Shown here: in pieces, positions 18,562 to 30,147 of the stretch | Layout of the letters: every line of letters begins with the position of its first letter | Numbering within the stretch: the first letter of the stretch is position 1 | Source: Carposina sasakii | Taxonomy: Eukaryota > Arthropoda > Insecta > Lepidoptera > Carposinidae | Assembly: GCA_014607495.2 (NCBI GenBank) | Contig: CP053157.1 | Span: 7,626,001-7,690,000 of the forward strand | Direction of reading: 5' to 3' | DNA length: 64,000 nucleotides | Notes under the pieces: generated by a model | The model's input: the letters and a program-made list of their open reading frames with translations, nothing else | What the model was told of the DNA's origin: nothing | Databases searched by the model: none | Position numbers and translations under genes: made by a program

Positions 18562-21208
18562 CTACGATGTTTTTTTAATATCTCCAAAGTTCATCCGAAG
18601 CTGTTCTAGGAACAAGAATGTAAGTATAGTATGTGGTGCTAACCTAGCGAATGCGGGAACGTAACCCTTAAAGAACACAAAAGGTCCTTCTTTGGCAGTG
18701 TTGGTCACGAGCTTCAATAAGCTTTTTACCTCACCTGGCTTTGCGTTCATAGCTCTCGTCTTCAAGACGTCGACAGGTTGAGTCAATGTTGTCGCTATGC
18801 CTCCCTGTGAAAAATTACAGCATTGTTTTCTTTTAGGGATTGTACAAAAACACCATTAAACAAATTTATGGCTAACGGCGAACTCTTAGCGTAGGGGTGG
18901 GCATCTTGGTTAGACTCAAGATCTACTAAATAAATAAAATAAAAAAAAAATAAAAAAATACTATTCACTGAAGACATCAAGTGCAATGTACCAATAACAT
19001 ACTTCTTGAAATCTGAACCTTTTTGAAATATTTTTATGTAAATGGCTGAGAGAAAGGGTCAGGCAAAACAAAATTATAAGTTTATATTTAAGTGTGGTGG
19101 TCAGAACCGAACACATTTTCGATTTAGATTTAAATCGACATCAAAGAAATTAAATACTCACAGCCAAGAAACTTGCAGTGAAGTGTGTGATCACATTATC
19201 ATCAAAGATTGATGTGGTCAGGAGGAAGTTTTTGATTAGATCGTAGAAGGAGAGCTGACCAATTGTCATGAGAGCCGCCCTCGAGCAGGTCATCGTTGCC
19301 CCAGCCCACAGTCTGGTCACACCTTCCTTGGTGGCTACCATGTATAATCCGTGGATAGCATTCTTGTAGCTAAAATGAAAGTAACACTGACATGTCGTTT
19401 AACATATTCGCTGTCAAACATTTATTCACTGTTGTTAAATCTTGATTAGCATATTAGCTGTCTTGTAATTATGTACATTGATATAAACTAGACTGCTAGA
19501 CAACGATTTGTAAAATACATTGTTTATATACTTATCATAAGAACTTGGAGCAAGATATCCATTGCCGGCATTCTCGATTACACATCTCTTAGATACTGAA
19601 CTTACTTCCTCCTGTGTTCTTTAGGGAGTTTGACATCGTTCTGCATTCGCACATTGACTAGATCGGCAGGGTTCCCGACGAAACCTCCCGCAAGCCCGCC
19701 CAGTCCCGCCAGGAAAGCGGACAGTGTAAAAGGTACAGGTCTACCCTGAAACAATATTCAAAGAAAAATAAAGTGGTTATACGGTCAAAACAAACCATTA
19801 ACACCCGATGCCATGCCACGCCTGTCAGTACATATCAATCCCATACATTTTATATGGTCATAGTCACATTAGCAACACCCCACTTCCCATGTCGGCACGA
19901 CCGTCGGGTGTTGCTAGTCTGTCTGGACTGGACCCTTAATTCTCTACTATTTTTATGATATGACACAGATAGAGGGGCTGTTCTGGCCCAGAGATCTAAA
20001 TATCTATAACATACACTTACATATCATATACAGGGTGTAACAAAAGAGATAAGTTAGGCGAAATTCTATGAAAATAGTACACTATAGAGAACCTCTCTAC
20101 AATATTTGATTCTCAATATCACAACTTTATTTTACTGTATTTTCCTTATCTTTTAATGTGACTTTGACCATATAAAATGTATGGGATTGGTATGTACTGA
20201 CAGGCTTGGCATGGCATCGGGTGTGAATATACCCAAGTTATTTAGGTTAGTTTAGTTTATTAGGTTAATGTGTTGTGTAGTGTGTGAATATTTATTTTAT
20301 TTATATTTATTTAGAGATTCCTTCTACTATTTGGTAAAGTACACATGTGATTTCTTTATAGTGGGCTATTTTTATAGCTTATTGCTTAGCATATCCCTTT
20401 CGATACACCCTGTATACAGAATAGCTTGTAAATATACCCGATGCAAGATAAAAATAACACTTACATCTTTAGGTGTAAACTGTTGTTTTGCTACCTCATA
20501 TATGCCAAACCTGGCTGTGGAGTAAGTAAGCTGTCGCAGGAGGGAAGCGGAAATACCATTGTACAGGCCAAGGATACCTGGAACATCAATCATTTCATAT
20601 TTTAAAAATAACTTTTACCTAATACATCATGCATGACTAAAACCAATTTGGCAAAATTTCAAACAATGTTTTACAACAGAAAGTCTTCCTCATTTATAAA
20701 TATTTGGAAGTGTTAAGCATTACAAAGCAAACTATATATAGATAGATAATTCATTTCCTATATCTTATTCTACGCTGGGTGCAACTGCTTGCACAAATTC
20801 ATGTTTTACAGGACAGGATATCGTAAAAGGTGTGTAAGTGCAAAACTTTATTTACTTATTATTTGTCTTACATAGGTAGGTACTTGTGTTGATTATACCT
20901 ATCCTATTACTGAGAGCCACCAGTGGTGATAGAGGATAATTTGAAAAATATGTACTTACACTCAATAAAGGGAAAAATAATTGTATGCAGTAAGTTGCTT
21001 ACACCAGACTTAGCTGAATAGTAATGAAGCTCTTACCTTGGTTTTTTATAACTTTTCCTGTAAGTTGCAGAATGGTAATATTTTTTCCTTTATGTGTTTG
21101 CATTTGCACTTTCAGTAAATCTAGCGGGTGCGTAATGCTGGCAGCTCCTGCCGATGCAAGACCGCCGAAGTACCATTTTGATACCCTTACTTCTTTGGGA
21201 TTCGACAT
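18562..21208 (-). CDS. Dic1: Mitochondrial dicarboxylate carrier (SLC25A10/DIC type), 5 coding exons, 291 aa
   Basis: Exchanges malate or succinate for phosphate across the inner mitochondrial membrane. Exons in reading order: 21208-21037, 20577-20465, 19745-19606, 19369-19162, 18804-18562. All junctions are GT-AG with matching phases (876 nt). It shows the three-repeat carrier fold with signatures THPLDLLK (27-33), NPADLVNVR (120-128) and QPVDVLKTR (220-228). KWYFGGLAS, LVNVRMQNDVKLP and SATM-like WAGATMTCSR match DIC proteins closely. The first coding exon begins with an acceptor (ttttcag) four bases before the ATG, so a non-coding exon lies upstream. Length is close to human DIC (287 aa). 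Other SLC25 members are less likely given these blocks. Confidence 0.95.
19799..20226. repeat. Inverted repeat pair in the DIC intron
   Basis: 19799-19872 and 20156-20226 are reverse complements with few changes (cccgatgccatgccacgcc versus ggcttggcatggcatcggg). The right arm lies inside the MITE at 20027-20417, suggesting a nested foldback. Confidence 0.65.
20027..20417. mobile_element. TATACAGGGTGTAAC-type MITE, interrupted, in the DIC intron
   Basis: Ends TATACAGGGTGTAACAAAAG (from 20027) and ATACACCCTGTATA (to 20417) match the better copy at 30448-30715, including 'actatagagaacct' and 'tagtgggctattt'. The middle contains foreign sequence, including the right arm of the 19.8/20.2 kb inverted repeat. 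Confidence 0.7.
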
Positions 21209-21590
21209 GTCTCTGAAAATTTTACTTATTACTATCAAAATTTCAAAATAATGTATAAAACATGGGCAGGAACTAGACATACCTCGTGTTCTTGGTGACT
21301 TACGTTTTGCAACATACACACTTTTAACGTCAAGTATTCTAAAACCTTAACATAATTTACATTCTCACATATCACTTATCATTCTTTTCTCCGTTATTTA
21401 TTAATGGTTTCATAATTTCATTTTGATTCCACTACATAAACTTCAACAATTTCATTTCCTTTCCCCCCTTCCTTTCCTTGGCCTTCCCTCTTATCTATCA
21501 CGGTCGAATCAGCTGATTAAATTCATTACGGTTGCTTAAACAACTTCGTTATACAATACTTAGTTTGCTATGACTATCGGTAAGATATTA
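21209..21590. promoter_or_regulatory. Divergent DIC/ELP6 promoter region with DIC non-coding first exon
   Basis: On the minus strand a GTAAGT donor lies at 21303-21298, so a non-coding DIC exon probably ends at 21304 and joins 21212. On the plus strand a GTAAGA at 21580 is a candidate donor for the non-coding first exon of ELP6. The roughly 250 bases between would be a shared promoter. Transcription starts are inferred, not seen. Confidence 0.4.
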
Positions 21591-22632
21591 TAAGCAAAAA
21601 CGTCAAGCGATATCTTTGTATTTAATATCACACGTAAAGAACCGTTGTAGGTTGGTCTCTGTCTGCCACTATTGCAATAGGTATAGCTATCCTGTTGTCA
21701 AACACTTATGTTCAAAATTTTTATCATGTTACGAAAGGTTACCTTTTTGCTTTGCTTTTATTGGGACAGTTAATTATATTTAATATTTTTACGGTACTAT
21801 ACTTATGTTTTAATTTGATAATCTAAATATAAATTACAATAAAAAATATAATCACCAATGAAAAATTACAAAGTATTGATTATAAAGAAAATCTAACTAG
21901 ATCAAACTAAAACGCACCTAACCTAACCTTGCAGTGTTTTTTGATAACCTTCGCTTGCTCACATTTTATTTTCTTTCTTAAACTTTTTAAGGTAATATTC
22001 TAAATAACCATATTACGGCCGTGGTTACAAATATAGGTACCTAGCCTGTGATCTATTGAGTGTTTCATTGAAGGTTATACCTATCTAATCAAGATTAAAC
22101 AAAGGTGCCTAATAGTTCAACACAGCTACTACTTCATACTTACTGTTTATGAGAATTTCCAAATAATTTAACTTTATCACACTATAGTATAAGTATGATG
22201 ATATATTGATTAAGCCACTATAATTGTAACGACTTTAATGTGGTAGTGTCTATTCTCCATTAAATAAATTTACTGTGAATAATAACTAACTGGAGTTCAC
22301 ACTCTGAGGGCAACATAAACTCTAAAGTCTAACTGAAGAAAATAATGATCCAGGCAAATATTCACGACGCTTATCGCTCGTATTATGTTATTTTTGCGTG
22401 TACAGAAGTATAGTATCTACATTCCTGATTTTAATATTAGATAGTTTCTTCCAAAATCAAGTTAGGTAACTAAGTGGTTATTAACTATATAATTGTTACC
22501 TAATTTATGATAATGCCACAGATTGCTGCTTAGTAAAAACGAAAATAAACCTACTTACATACCTACTTATTATAAAGCTTATTATGTAACATGCACTTTA
22601 CAAACCTTAGACACTTGTTAATTTGTTTCAGA
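21591..22632 (+). other. Probable ELP6 5' UTR intron
   Basis: AT-rich, with no gene. It ends in a good acceptor (aatttgtttcag, to 22631) immediately before the ELP6 ATG, which argues for splicing from an upstream non-coding exon. Confidence 0.45.
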
Positions 22633-23379
22633 ATGTCCTCTGATATTATAACTTGCCTGCAATTAGATAATGACTGTGAAGTTTACAGTAAAGTTTTTGT
22701 AGTTAAGGAACTCAATGGATGTGATAGTTCATTTGTAGTCAGTTGTGTTCTAGGACACTGGATAAAGAAACAAAAACCAGTACTACTTATCTCAACTCAC
22801 AATTCTAGATATCACTATCAAAATGTAGGTTTGAAAATGAATTATAATCTACAGAGACATATAGCTTCAGGACTGGTACAGTTCTTTGATATTGGAGATG
22901 AGTATCTAAACCAGACATTGAATAATTCCTTGTCCATTGAACAAATATTTGACAATTTAAAAAAAACTATAACATCTATGCAAGAGAAACATGGTCATGT
23001 AAATATAATATTAGATGGGGTATCTCATTTGTTTGATATGGAATGCACACTTAGAGAAGTCAACCATTTCTGTACAGATATAATAAGGCTACTCAGGAAG
23101 GTTGATAATTCATATTTACTGTGCCATTGTAATGTTGCCAGTGAGGATGATGTAACACATGTGATGGCTAACATGCTAGCATGGAAGGCATATACAGTAC
23201 TTGAATTAGAAAGCCTACCTTCAGGGTGGAGTGCCGATGTCTCCGGTCATCTTACAGTCAAACATCCAGGCAGAAGATTTGAAGTTCAAGATTTATGTCC
23301 ACTAGAAATTAAACCCACTTTATATCTATTTAAATTGTTTGATAGAGGTGTAAAACTACTTGCACCTGGTACTGTATAA
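22633..23379 (+). CDS. Elp6: Elongator complex protein 6, 248 aa, single coding exon
   Basis: ELP6 forms, with ELP4 and ELP5, the hexameric RecA-like ring of Elongator, which modifies the wobble uridine of tRNAs. The protein has the RecA-like fold without a Walker A motif, as is usual for ELP6. Visible blocks are SSFVVSCVLGHWIKKQKPVLLIS near the N-terminus, VNIILDGVSHLFD in the middle, and the ending LFKLFDRGVKLLAPGTV, which fits the C-terminus of human ELP6 (YKIQDKSVSFFAKGM...). I chose the ATG at 22633 because a splice acceptor ends at 22631. An in-frame ATG at 22591 lies in the presumed intron. AATAAA at 23417-23422 is close downstream. Confidence 0.85.
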   Translation: MSSDIITCLQLDNDCEVYSKVFVVKELNGCDSSFVVSCVLGHWIKKQKPVLLISTHNSRYHYQNVGLKMNYNLQRHIASGLVQFFDIGDEYLNQTLNNSLSIEQIFDNLKKTITSMQEKHGHVNIILDGVSHLFDMECTLREVNHFCTDIIRLLRKVDNSYLLCHCNVASEDDVTHVMANMLAWKAYTVLELESLPSGWSADVSGHLTVKHPGRRFEVQDLCPLEIKPTLYLFKLFDRGVKLLAPGTV

Positions 23380-23624
23380 CAAATTTTTAACATGTGATCT
23401 ATTTAAAGTTAAATGTAATAAAATAAGTACCTAAGTTGTGAAATTGGAAGCTAACTAAACAAAATGTATATAAACATTCCGATGTATAGATTGTTGAATA
23501 ATATGAACCAACTATGAAACCAACTTACCAATGTTTTAATTGTGTCCAATTTAGAGCCATATTATTTGTACAAAATGACCCAATTAAGCTCATTACCATC
23601 ATCTGAAACAATTGGTGGTTAGAG

Positions 23625-23790
23625 TATACCCACACAAAATAATCACCACATATTATAAAACAAAGTTGCTTGCCGCTGTCTGTCCGTCTATGTATGGCTA
23701 AATCTTTCAAACTAGGGAACGGATTTTGATACAGTTTTTTTTATAGATAAGAGTGATTCACTAGGAAGGTTTATAATGTATAACTAGTGC
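23625..23790 (+). repeat. Dispersed retroposon-like repeat downstream of ELP6
   Basis: Words 'ttgccgctgtctgtccgtct', 'atgtatggctaaatct', 'acggattttgatac', 'gtgattca' and 'ggaaggttta' recur at 9510-9625. Common in lepidopteran DNA. Non-coding. Confidence 0.6.
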
Positions 23791-24206
23791 CCCCGTAATA
23801 CTCCCCTAACGACACGGAGATTCTTTTTATACAATAAATTATTTAACCCTTTTCTTGATAGTGTATCTGGGTAGATACAGTCAACTTTAAAAAATCGTTT
23901 CAAAAATAATGTTGTCCGTGAAACGAAACGTTATTTATTTTTAAACTGTGATATTATTTCTGAACGAATTTATGTCAAATTGACGTTTGTTCAAATAACG
24001 GTTACTTCATATTAGTTCAAAATACCGAACGGACTAAGTGCTATCCCGCGTAAAAAGGTAAGAATTATTATTTTTTATTATATTTTGTTTAATTAGGTGT
24101 ATATATGTGCATGGTATGAGAAACTAGAATAATAGTCTAGTGTGGTGCATGAGATTTTTTGAAGAAAAATTAACATTTTGTATTGGAAATTAACTCTGAA
24201 ATGTTA

Positions 24207-24420
24207 TGTATCTCGCTGTGCACACTGCCTTGTTTACTAAAATTTTTTGTTTGATTGAAATGTATCTCGCTGTGCACATTGCCATGTTCACTAATATTTT
24301 TGGTTTAAATAAAATGTATCTTGTAGTGCACATTGCCATGTAAGCTATTTACTTTTGATTAAACATAATGCATCTGTTAGTGCACTCTATTAAGTATTTC
24401 ATAATGAAAAAGTAACGATT
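24207..24420 (+). repeat. Four 54-bp tandem repeats in the left end of the piggyBac element
   Basis: TGTATCTCGCTGTGCACA-type words start at 24207, 24261, 24315 and 24369 with growing divergence. Related words (ggcactgtatct 26675, ggcaatgtatctcac 26730) lie in the right end. Such subterminal repeats are typical transposase binding regions. Confidence 0.8.
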
Positions 24421-24573
24421 TAATTAATATACAGTATAAGTAATGTGTGCGTTTTACGCTATTAAGAAAAAATATTAGAAAAATAAAAAAGAAATGGTAG
24501 ATTTTGATGTAGAATATTTACTTTTGAATACTCCTTATACACATAAACATGGATAAAAATTTACTTGTGGTGA

Positions 24574-26633
24574 TTGTTGCTTTGCATGAAGGGTGAGTTT
24601 TGGGTGTTTGTTTCAGGGCGGAGTACAGCCATCTTTTGCAAGAGCAAAAAAATTTGTGCGCTAGTACCAAAATCAGGCAGAAAATCTATAAATGATGATT
24701 CATCATCTGAGTCTGGAAATGAAATACTGGACTTTCCGCTTTTACGGACATCAGACGATAATTCGTCACCTGCGCCTTCATTGCCATCATCATTGGAAAA
24801 CCTAAACCTTCTTTCTGATGACGAAATAGCTCCTTTTCAAGAAGCAGTTAGTGCATCTCCATTGCAACCCTCTCCTTCGACACCAGTATCACAGCTAAAT
24901 CTGCCACGTTCAACAGCGGTTCTGCCATCTTCACAGCCTTTGCCACACAATCCGCAATCTCCAGCCATTTCACTATTTCCTGCTTCTCCACTGAGTTCAA
25001 CTCGCTCGAGAGCTAGACAGCCTAGAATAATAGTAGCACGTCCTAGATTAAGACCTAAAATGCCATCACTAAACTTTAGATGGACTCGACATAAGTTTGC
25101 ACATAGAGCCGAAACAGCGACCAATAACCTTCCAATAGAAGAAAGCCTCAAGACTCCTTACGAATACTTTACCACCTTTCTAACAAATGATATTCTAGAC
25201 TATATTATACAACAAACGAACTTATATTCCACTCAAGAAACTGGCAAATCGTTGAATGTTACTATTGACGACATAAAAGATTTTATTGCAATAAATATGC
25301 TTATGGGAATTGTAGATATGCCAGCATATACAGATTATTGGTCCCTAGAGTTTAGATACAAACCCATAGCCGATATTATGCCGCTTAAAAAATTTCAACA
25401 ACTGCGTCGATACATCCATTTCAACGATAACTTGTTAGATGACGGTGATCGCTACTTCAAAATTAGACTACTTATTGAAAAGCTACGTGCCAACTTTTTA
25501 AAAACTCCTCACGAAAACAAATTTAGCATTGATGAGATGATGGTGCCATATAAGGGGAAAAAAGCTGGTAACCGTAAGCAATATGTCAAAAATAAACCGA
25601 AGAAGTGGGGCTACAAGATTTTTGTAAGAGCTGGGGTATCTGGATTCGTATATGACTTTATTATATACGGCGGTGGAGATACTTGTCGCTTAGCTGATTT
25701 GTCACCGGTAGAATCGTGTTTTGGACTAGGTGCTAAAATCGTAATAGCTTTATGCAAAACTATACCCGACCCAGCTTGTAAAGTTGTTTATTTCGATAAC
25801 TTTTTTACCAGCCTTGAACTGATTCATTATCTACGGGAAGAGATGGGAATTTTTTCACTTGGCACTATTAGAAGCAATAGACTACGTGGTGCTGAGAAAA
25901 AACTTAATGCGGATAAAGAATTAAAAAAGAAACCACAAGGTTCCCACTCGCAGATAGTTTGCAACAAAAATAAGGTGTGCGTCGTCAAGTGGTATGATAA
26001 TAAATGTGTGACAACTGCAAGGAGTTATGTTGATGCACATCCTATATCAACAATTCAAAGATATGATAAGGAAAAAAAAGGAGATCCGCTGTACCTTGCC
26101 CGGAAATTATTAAACACTATAACGCACATATGTGCGGGGTCGATTTAGCGGATATGCTAATAGCTTTATACAGGACAGAGTTAAAGGGGCACCGCTGGTA
26201 TCTTCCCTTAGTTTTCCAGCTGTTGGACATATGCGTGACCAACAGCTGGATATTGTATCGCAGAAACTTTATTGGCAAAACAATGAGCTTGAAAAAATTC
26301 AGGTTCTGTATGGTACAGAACCTATTATTACACGATCGGTCTATCCAAAAACAACCTGAAGACGTATTAGGACCTATCCCTTCAAAACTTATTAAGAAAC
26401 CCATTGCTGCACGACCATCTTCAGATATTCGCTATGACCAAATTAATCATTTCCCAATTTTCGGCTCAAAGGGTAGTTGCAAACTATGCATCAATGGTCT
26501 CAAACCACCGTTGCGTGCTCAAAGTGTAATGTCAGATTATGTTTTATGCCTAACAGAAATTGCTTTTTTAGTTTTCATAAGTTATAATTCACTTAAGTTT
26601 GTATTTGCGAATTTCATTAATAAAAAAGATTAA
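24574..26633 (+). pseudogene. piggyBac (PGBD-type) transposase with one frameshift
   Basis: Frame 1 (24574-26148) carries an acidic, Ser/Pro-rich N-terminal part and then the DDE_Tnp_1_7 domain: EYFTTFLTNDILDYI, FSIDEMMVPYKG (first Asp) and VVYFDNFFTS (second Asp). The third catalytic block, HMCGVDLADM, and the rest continue in another frame (about 26080-26633). The frame change falls at a run of eight A near 26071-26079, so a one-base loss, real or a sequencing error, explains it. The C-terminal Cys-rich region is degenerate (SCKLCI then VLCLTE). The true N-terminus is uncertain. The related domesticated PGBD genes lack flanking TIRs, unlike this one. Confidence 0.88.
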
Positions 26634-26884
26634 AAAATGAATTTGTAGTAGCATTTTATTTTATTTCCTTATTTTGGCACTGTATCTTTATATATACATT
26701 CCATCTTGACTGTGATTTGTTACTTATTTGGCAATGTATCTCACGGGATACATTAGGTATCATGAAATTCAAAATAATGCGATTTTTTTTTTCTATTTTT
26801 ACCAGCATTCTAATATATACTTAAATAGGTTTTCATAAAAAAAATATGCAAATTCAATTTTTTTAAATCTTGCCAAGTTAAGGG

Positions 26885-27236
26885 TTAAAAAACGAACCCA
26901 CAGCTAAGGGGTTGGACCATGTAACAGTAACACTTGATCGAAATGATAAAGTAGAAGTAATAGAAATAATCTTATTCCTCTATGTCGAAACTTTTGCTCG
27001 TTACAATAGTCCAACCAACCAAACATCCCTGGTTGGATATGGATGAAGGAATGTTAGCAGCTAGGTATCCAAGTCTAAGAATGCTTACATATATCTTAGA
27101 CTAAGTAATTTATAGACCGAGTGTGCCCATACAAACGCTGCAAGAAAAACGGTCCAACTTTTTTTGATTTTAAAAGCAGAATACAAGCGTGACGTCACAG
27201 AAGTTGTCATTGTATATTTTATTAAAGTTTGCTGAC
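26885..27236. other. Spacer after the piggyBac element
   Basis: No gene or clear repeat recognised. Confidence 0.5.
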
Positions 27237-27869
27237 CAGGGGTGCGTTCGTGTAAGCCGGCGAAATCTTAGCCGGTTAAAAATTATCTAGCGAGGGATCG
27301 CTAAACGGAGTCATAGTGCTTATGTCAATATCAGCTGTCAAATTCAATTGGCAGTTGGCAGTTTGTCAAACAATATCTATTCAACTCGACACTTGGAGAG
27401 TTTTTATTATTTTTGTTGTAATCTTCGTGATTTGGAAATAATTACACAGTTAAAATGGCAAACTCTACCTTGTCGTAAATCATTCTGCCCCTTTCATCTA
27501 CAACAATTTGCATTGAAATTTCATCCATGATCCACTCAGACACAATACAATAAATTATTCACTCGTGTTTCAAGTTTTCAACTCAATTTAAAAGTATTCA
27601 ATCAAGGCGCGAATCGAGCAAAAAACAACAGACAGCTGTCATTAGTGTCAATCTGACAGCAGGATAAGATTTCGCGACCTAAAAAGCACGCTAGAATTTA
27701 TCCTAGCCAGGCGAAAATTTATACCAGCGGACGAACGTGAACGGGTCGGATAAAATTTTGACAGTTTAAGTTTTCGCCTCGCGGAGTGCTTGAACGGGGT
27801 GTTTAACATTTAGTCAGTTTAAATTTTAGACCGGCTAAGATTTCGCCGGCTTACACGAACGCACCCCTG
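27237..27869. mobile_element. Long-TIR MITE, 633 bp
   Basis: The left end CAGGGGTGCGTTCGTGTAAG (27237) continues through 'cggcgaaatcttagccgg' and is mirrored by the right end, which stops in CGAACGCACCCCTG (27869). TIRs are about 40 bases with one or two differences. No transposase frame is seen, so it must depend on another element. Target duplication is not clear. Confidence 0.85.
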
Positions 27870-28083
27870 GATACAAGTCCTTAGGCATTGTCATTGTATC
27901 GGTGCATAGGGATGACAGCTTATGGCATATTACCTTGTTAATTGGGAGAAACAAAAAATATCTGTTCATGAAAATAAATTATAATACATAATATTGTTTA
28001 GCACAAAGACAAGTTTTTTTTTAACAATAACTGTGATTTACTCATGGAATTTTAAAATATGTAGGTATAATCAAAGTCGCCCC

Positions 28084-28480
28084 CATTTTGAACTTTTAAG
28101 TTAAGAGCTGGATTGCTTCCAAAATCTATATCTGAGGTTCCTTGCAGTTCCCAAACACATTTCCGATGTCAAAAATATTGAAATTTTATTTTGAACTTTT
28201 TTGTTAAGGGCCGGATTGCCTTCAATTTCGATATATATTTGGGAAGCAATACGGCTTTTAGCTAAAAAGTTCAAAATGGCGGCCACTTATATTATTCAAG
28301 GAACCTCAGATGTCGATTTTGGTAGCAATCCGGTTCTCAACTATAAAGTTCAAAATGGCGGCCACTTTTATTATTTTTGACATCGGAAATGTGTTTGGGA
28401 ACTTATAAGACCGTCAGATATCAGATTTTCATGGCAATTCGACCATTAACTAAAAAGTTCAAAATGGCGGCGACTTTGAA
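28084..28480. repeat. Foldback repeat with repeated TTCAAAATGGCGGC motifs
   Basis: The word GTTCAAAATGGCGGCCAC occurs at 28269-28286 and 28347-28366, with a variant at 28457-28474, and in inverted diverged form at 28084 and 28190. Flanking words ('gaggttccttg' / 'caaggaacctc', 'acatttccgatgtcaaaaat' and its inverse) are mirrored, so the block is a complex stem. AAAATGGCGGC is the core of a YY1/PHO binding site. Confidence 0.7.
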
Positions 28481-28854
28481 TGATTTTGAGATTAGATATT
28501 ATTATTTAGCTATACAAAACGCGTTGTAATAATAGCAATTGTTTTAAATAATCATTGTGTGCTATTATTACAATCTAAAGGAAAATATAAAATAATGCGA
28601 AAAATCGGAACATAGTCCGTTCATTATTTTTAAGAGTCTTTGAGGGGTATAAAATTTATAGCTGGTAACTCAATAGAACTGTCAATTTCACCTCGTTCGC
28701 GCTATTTTTTAAATTGAAAATGGTAAATTAATAGAATTATAACCTATAGAAAGGTGTTCCAACCAAACGCAAGGCGAAAAAATAGGCATAAAATATCGAC
28801 TTGACGTATGCATGACATAAAATTAATGTTGCCTTAAAATGTTTTTTCCCTAGA

Positions 28855-29240
28855 TGTGGGGAATTAGTCGATAAAATTATTATTGATGCTGAGAAGTATA
28901 CTGATTTGCACACTCTTGTAGAATTATCGTGAAATTTAAATATATTAAAAGGAGATGATCGGACTTTTCCACATCATTGGTCCAAAAGTGTGACAAAAAA
29001 ATACAATATTCTGTTAAAAATTGTCCCTCTGAATAATTTGTCATTATGTCAACAAAGCTGTGAGGCCATTCTCCGTGGTTTTATTTAATTCAATAAAGGA
29101 AAGGACGATGCCCATTTTAAAGATCTAATTTCAATTAAACATAATATTATAGTAACAATATGTATAGTTTTAAATAATTCAGTGAGAGAGCTTGCAGGTA
29201 ATTCCACAATCAATCAAAGACAAAGTAGATCCAACTACTA
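28855..29240 (+). pseudogene. Decayed coding remnant of unknown family
   Basis: One frame reads protein-like text with few stops, for example IIIDAEKYTDLHTLVEL, stop, NLNILKGDDRTFPHHWSK then SVTKKYN, LSLCQQSCEAILRGF, stop. The composition and continuity look like a former coding exon, probably of a transposon. I do not recognise the family. Confidence 0.35.
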
Positions 29241-30038
29241 GTTCCGCCACTGTTTGAAGTTCAGATAATAATTATCACATAAATATTATTTAAATATATA
29301 TTGAAATATAAAGAGGTATATTTATCTATGGAAGCTAAATGAAACTGAATTAAAAATTTGTGGCGGTGGTAAATCGATTTAATTCGCCTTAAAGCAAAAA
29401 TATATTTTCATTATGATTATGATGTCGCCCCAGGGTTAATAATAAAATAAAGATGGGTATGTAGATTTATTTATTTTAAAATTTTCATCAAAATGAGCAG
29501 AACATATACGTGACTGTGGTTTTGGTTTCCATGTATCTTCTCTCCGATTGAGTCTTACAATTTTAATCCAATTGTCAGCAGTTATTGAGTTAGCAGGAAA
29601 TCTAAAATTCCAGAGTAATGAAAGAATCTGTTTTTATACCTATTTTATTTTTCTTCTTTAAGTATTAAAAATTTAAATATATAAATATAGGCACGGTTCA
29701 GGGTTCCGGAACAGAAGTCAAAACCCTGAAAATAACATAATATGCATGTGTTATATTATAATTAATAAAGTTTCATTAGCCGACTCCATTTGGACGGAAT
29801 ACACTCATTCTCCTTTTTTAATTAAGTTATCATAAAATGTCATAATTTGATTATATTTCTTATAACAAAAAGACTGCAGGTAAGTATAACCGGAGTATTC
29901 ATAGTTGCGATAGGTAGTTTTTTACCTACAATCTGCATGTTTAAAAATAGGGTAAAATTTCACACTTATGGCAACATTTTGTTTTCAATGACAGATAAAA
30001 AAAAATGAAAATTTGATTGTGTATTTATTGTTTTATCA

Positions 30039-30147
30039 ATGAAATTACGTAAAAACATCAAATATTTACCGGTGAAATGTGATGTTATTTATTTTCTTAT
30101 GTTTTTGAGCATAGTTTTGGCAGGATCTCAGTGCACATTTCGTCATG
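30039..30147 (+). CDS. Possible small first exon with signal-like N-terminus
   Basis: ATG at 30039 opens 36 codons with a basic start (MKLRKNIKY) and a hydrophobic core (VIYFLMFLSIVLAGS), ending at a perfect GTAAGT donor (30148). It resembles a signal peptide or anchor exon, but no continuing exon was found, and it lies inside a possible mobile element. Low confidence. Confidence 0.2.

Larger units (their letters stand above)
23847..26884 (+). mobile_element. piggyBac-like element with TTAA target duplication
   Basis: TTAA at 23843-23846 and 26885-26888 flank ends starting CCCTTTTCTTG (left) and CCCTTAACTTG (right, read inward), an imperfect short TIR of the piggyBac type. Inside the left end are four 54-bp repeats. 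The transposase frame lies between. Length is 3038 bp. It is disabled only by a single frameshift as read here. Confidence 0.88.

Noticed and set aside
22591..22632. Upstream in-frame start for ELP6
   Set aside because: A strong splice acceptor ends at 22631, and the extra 14 residues do not resemble ELP6.
24837..25151. 104-codon minus-strand frame
   Set aside because: Antisense to the Ser/Pro-rich part of the piggyBac transposase.
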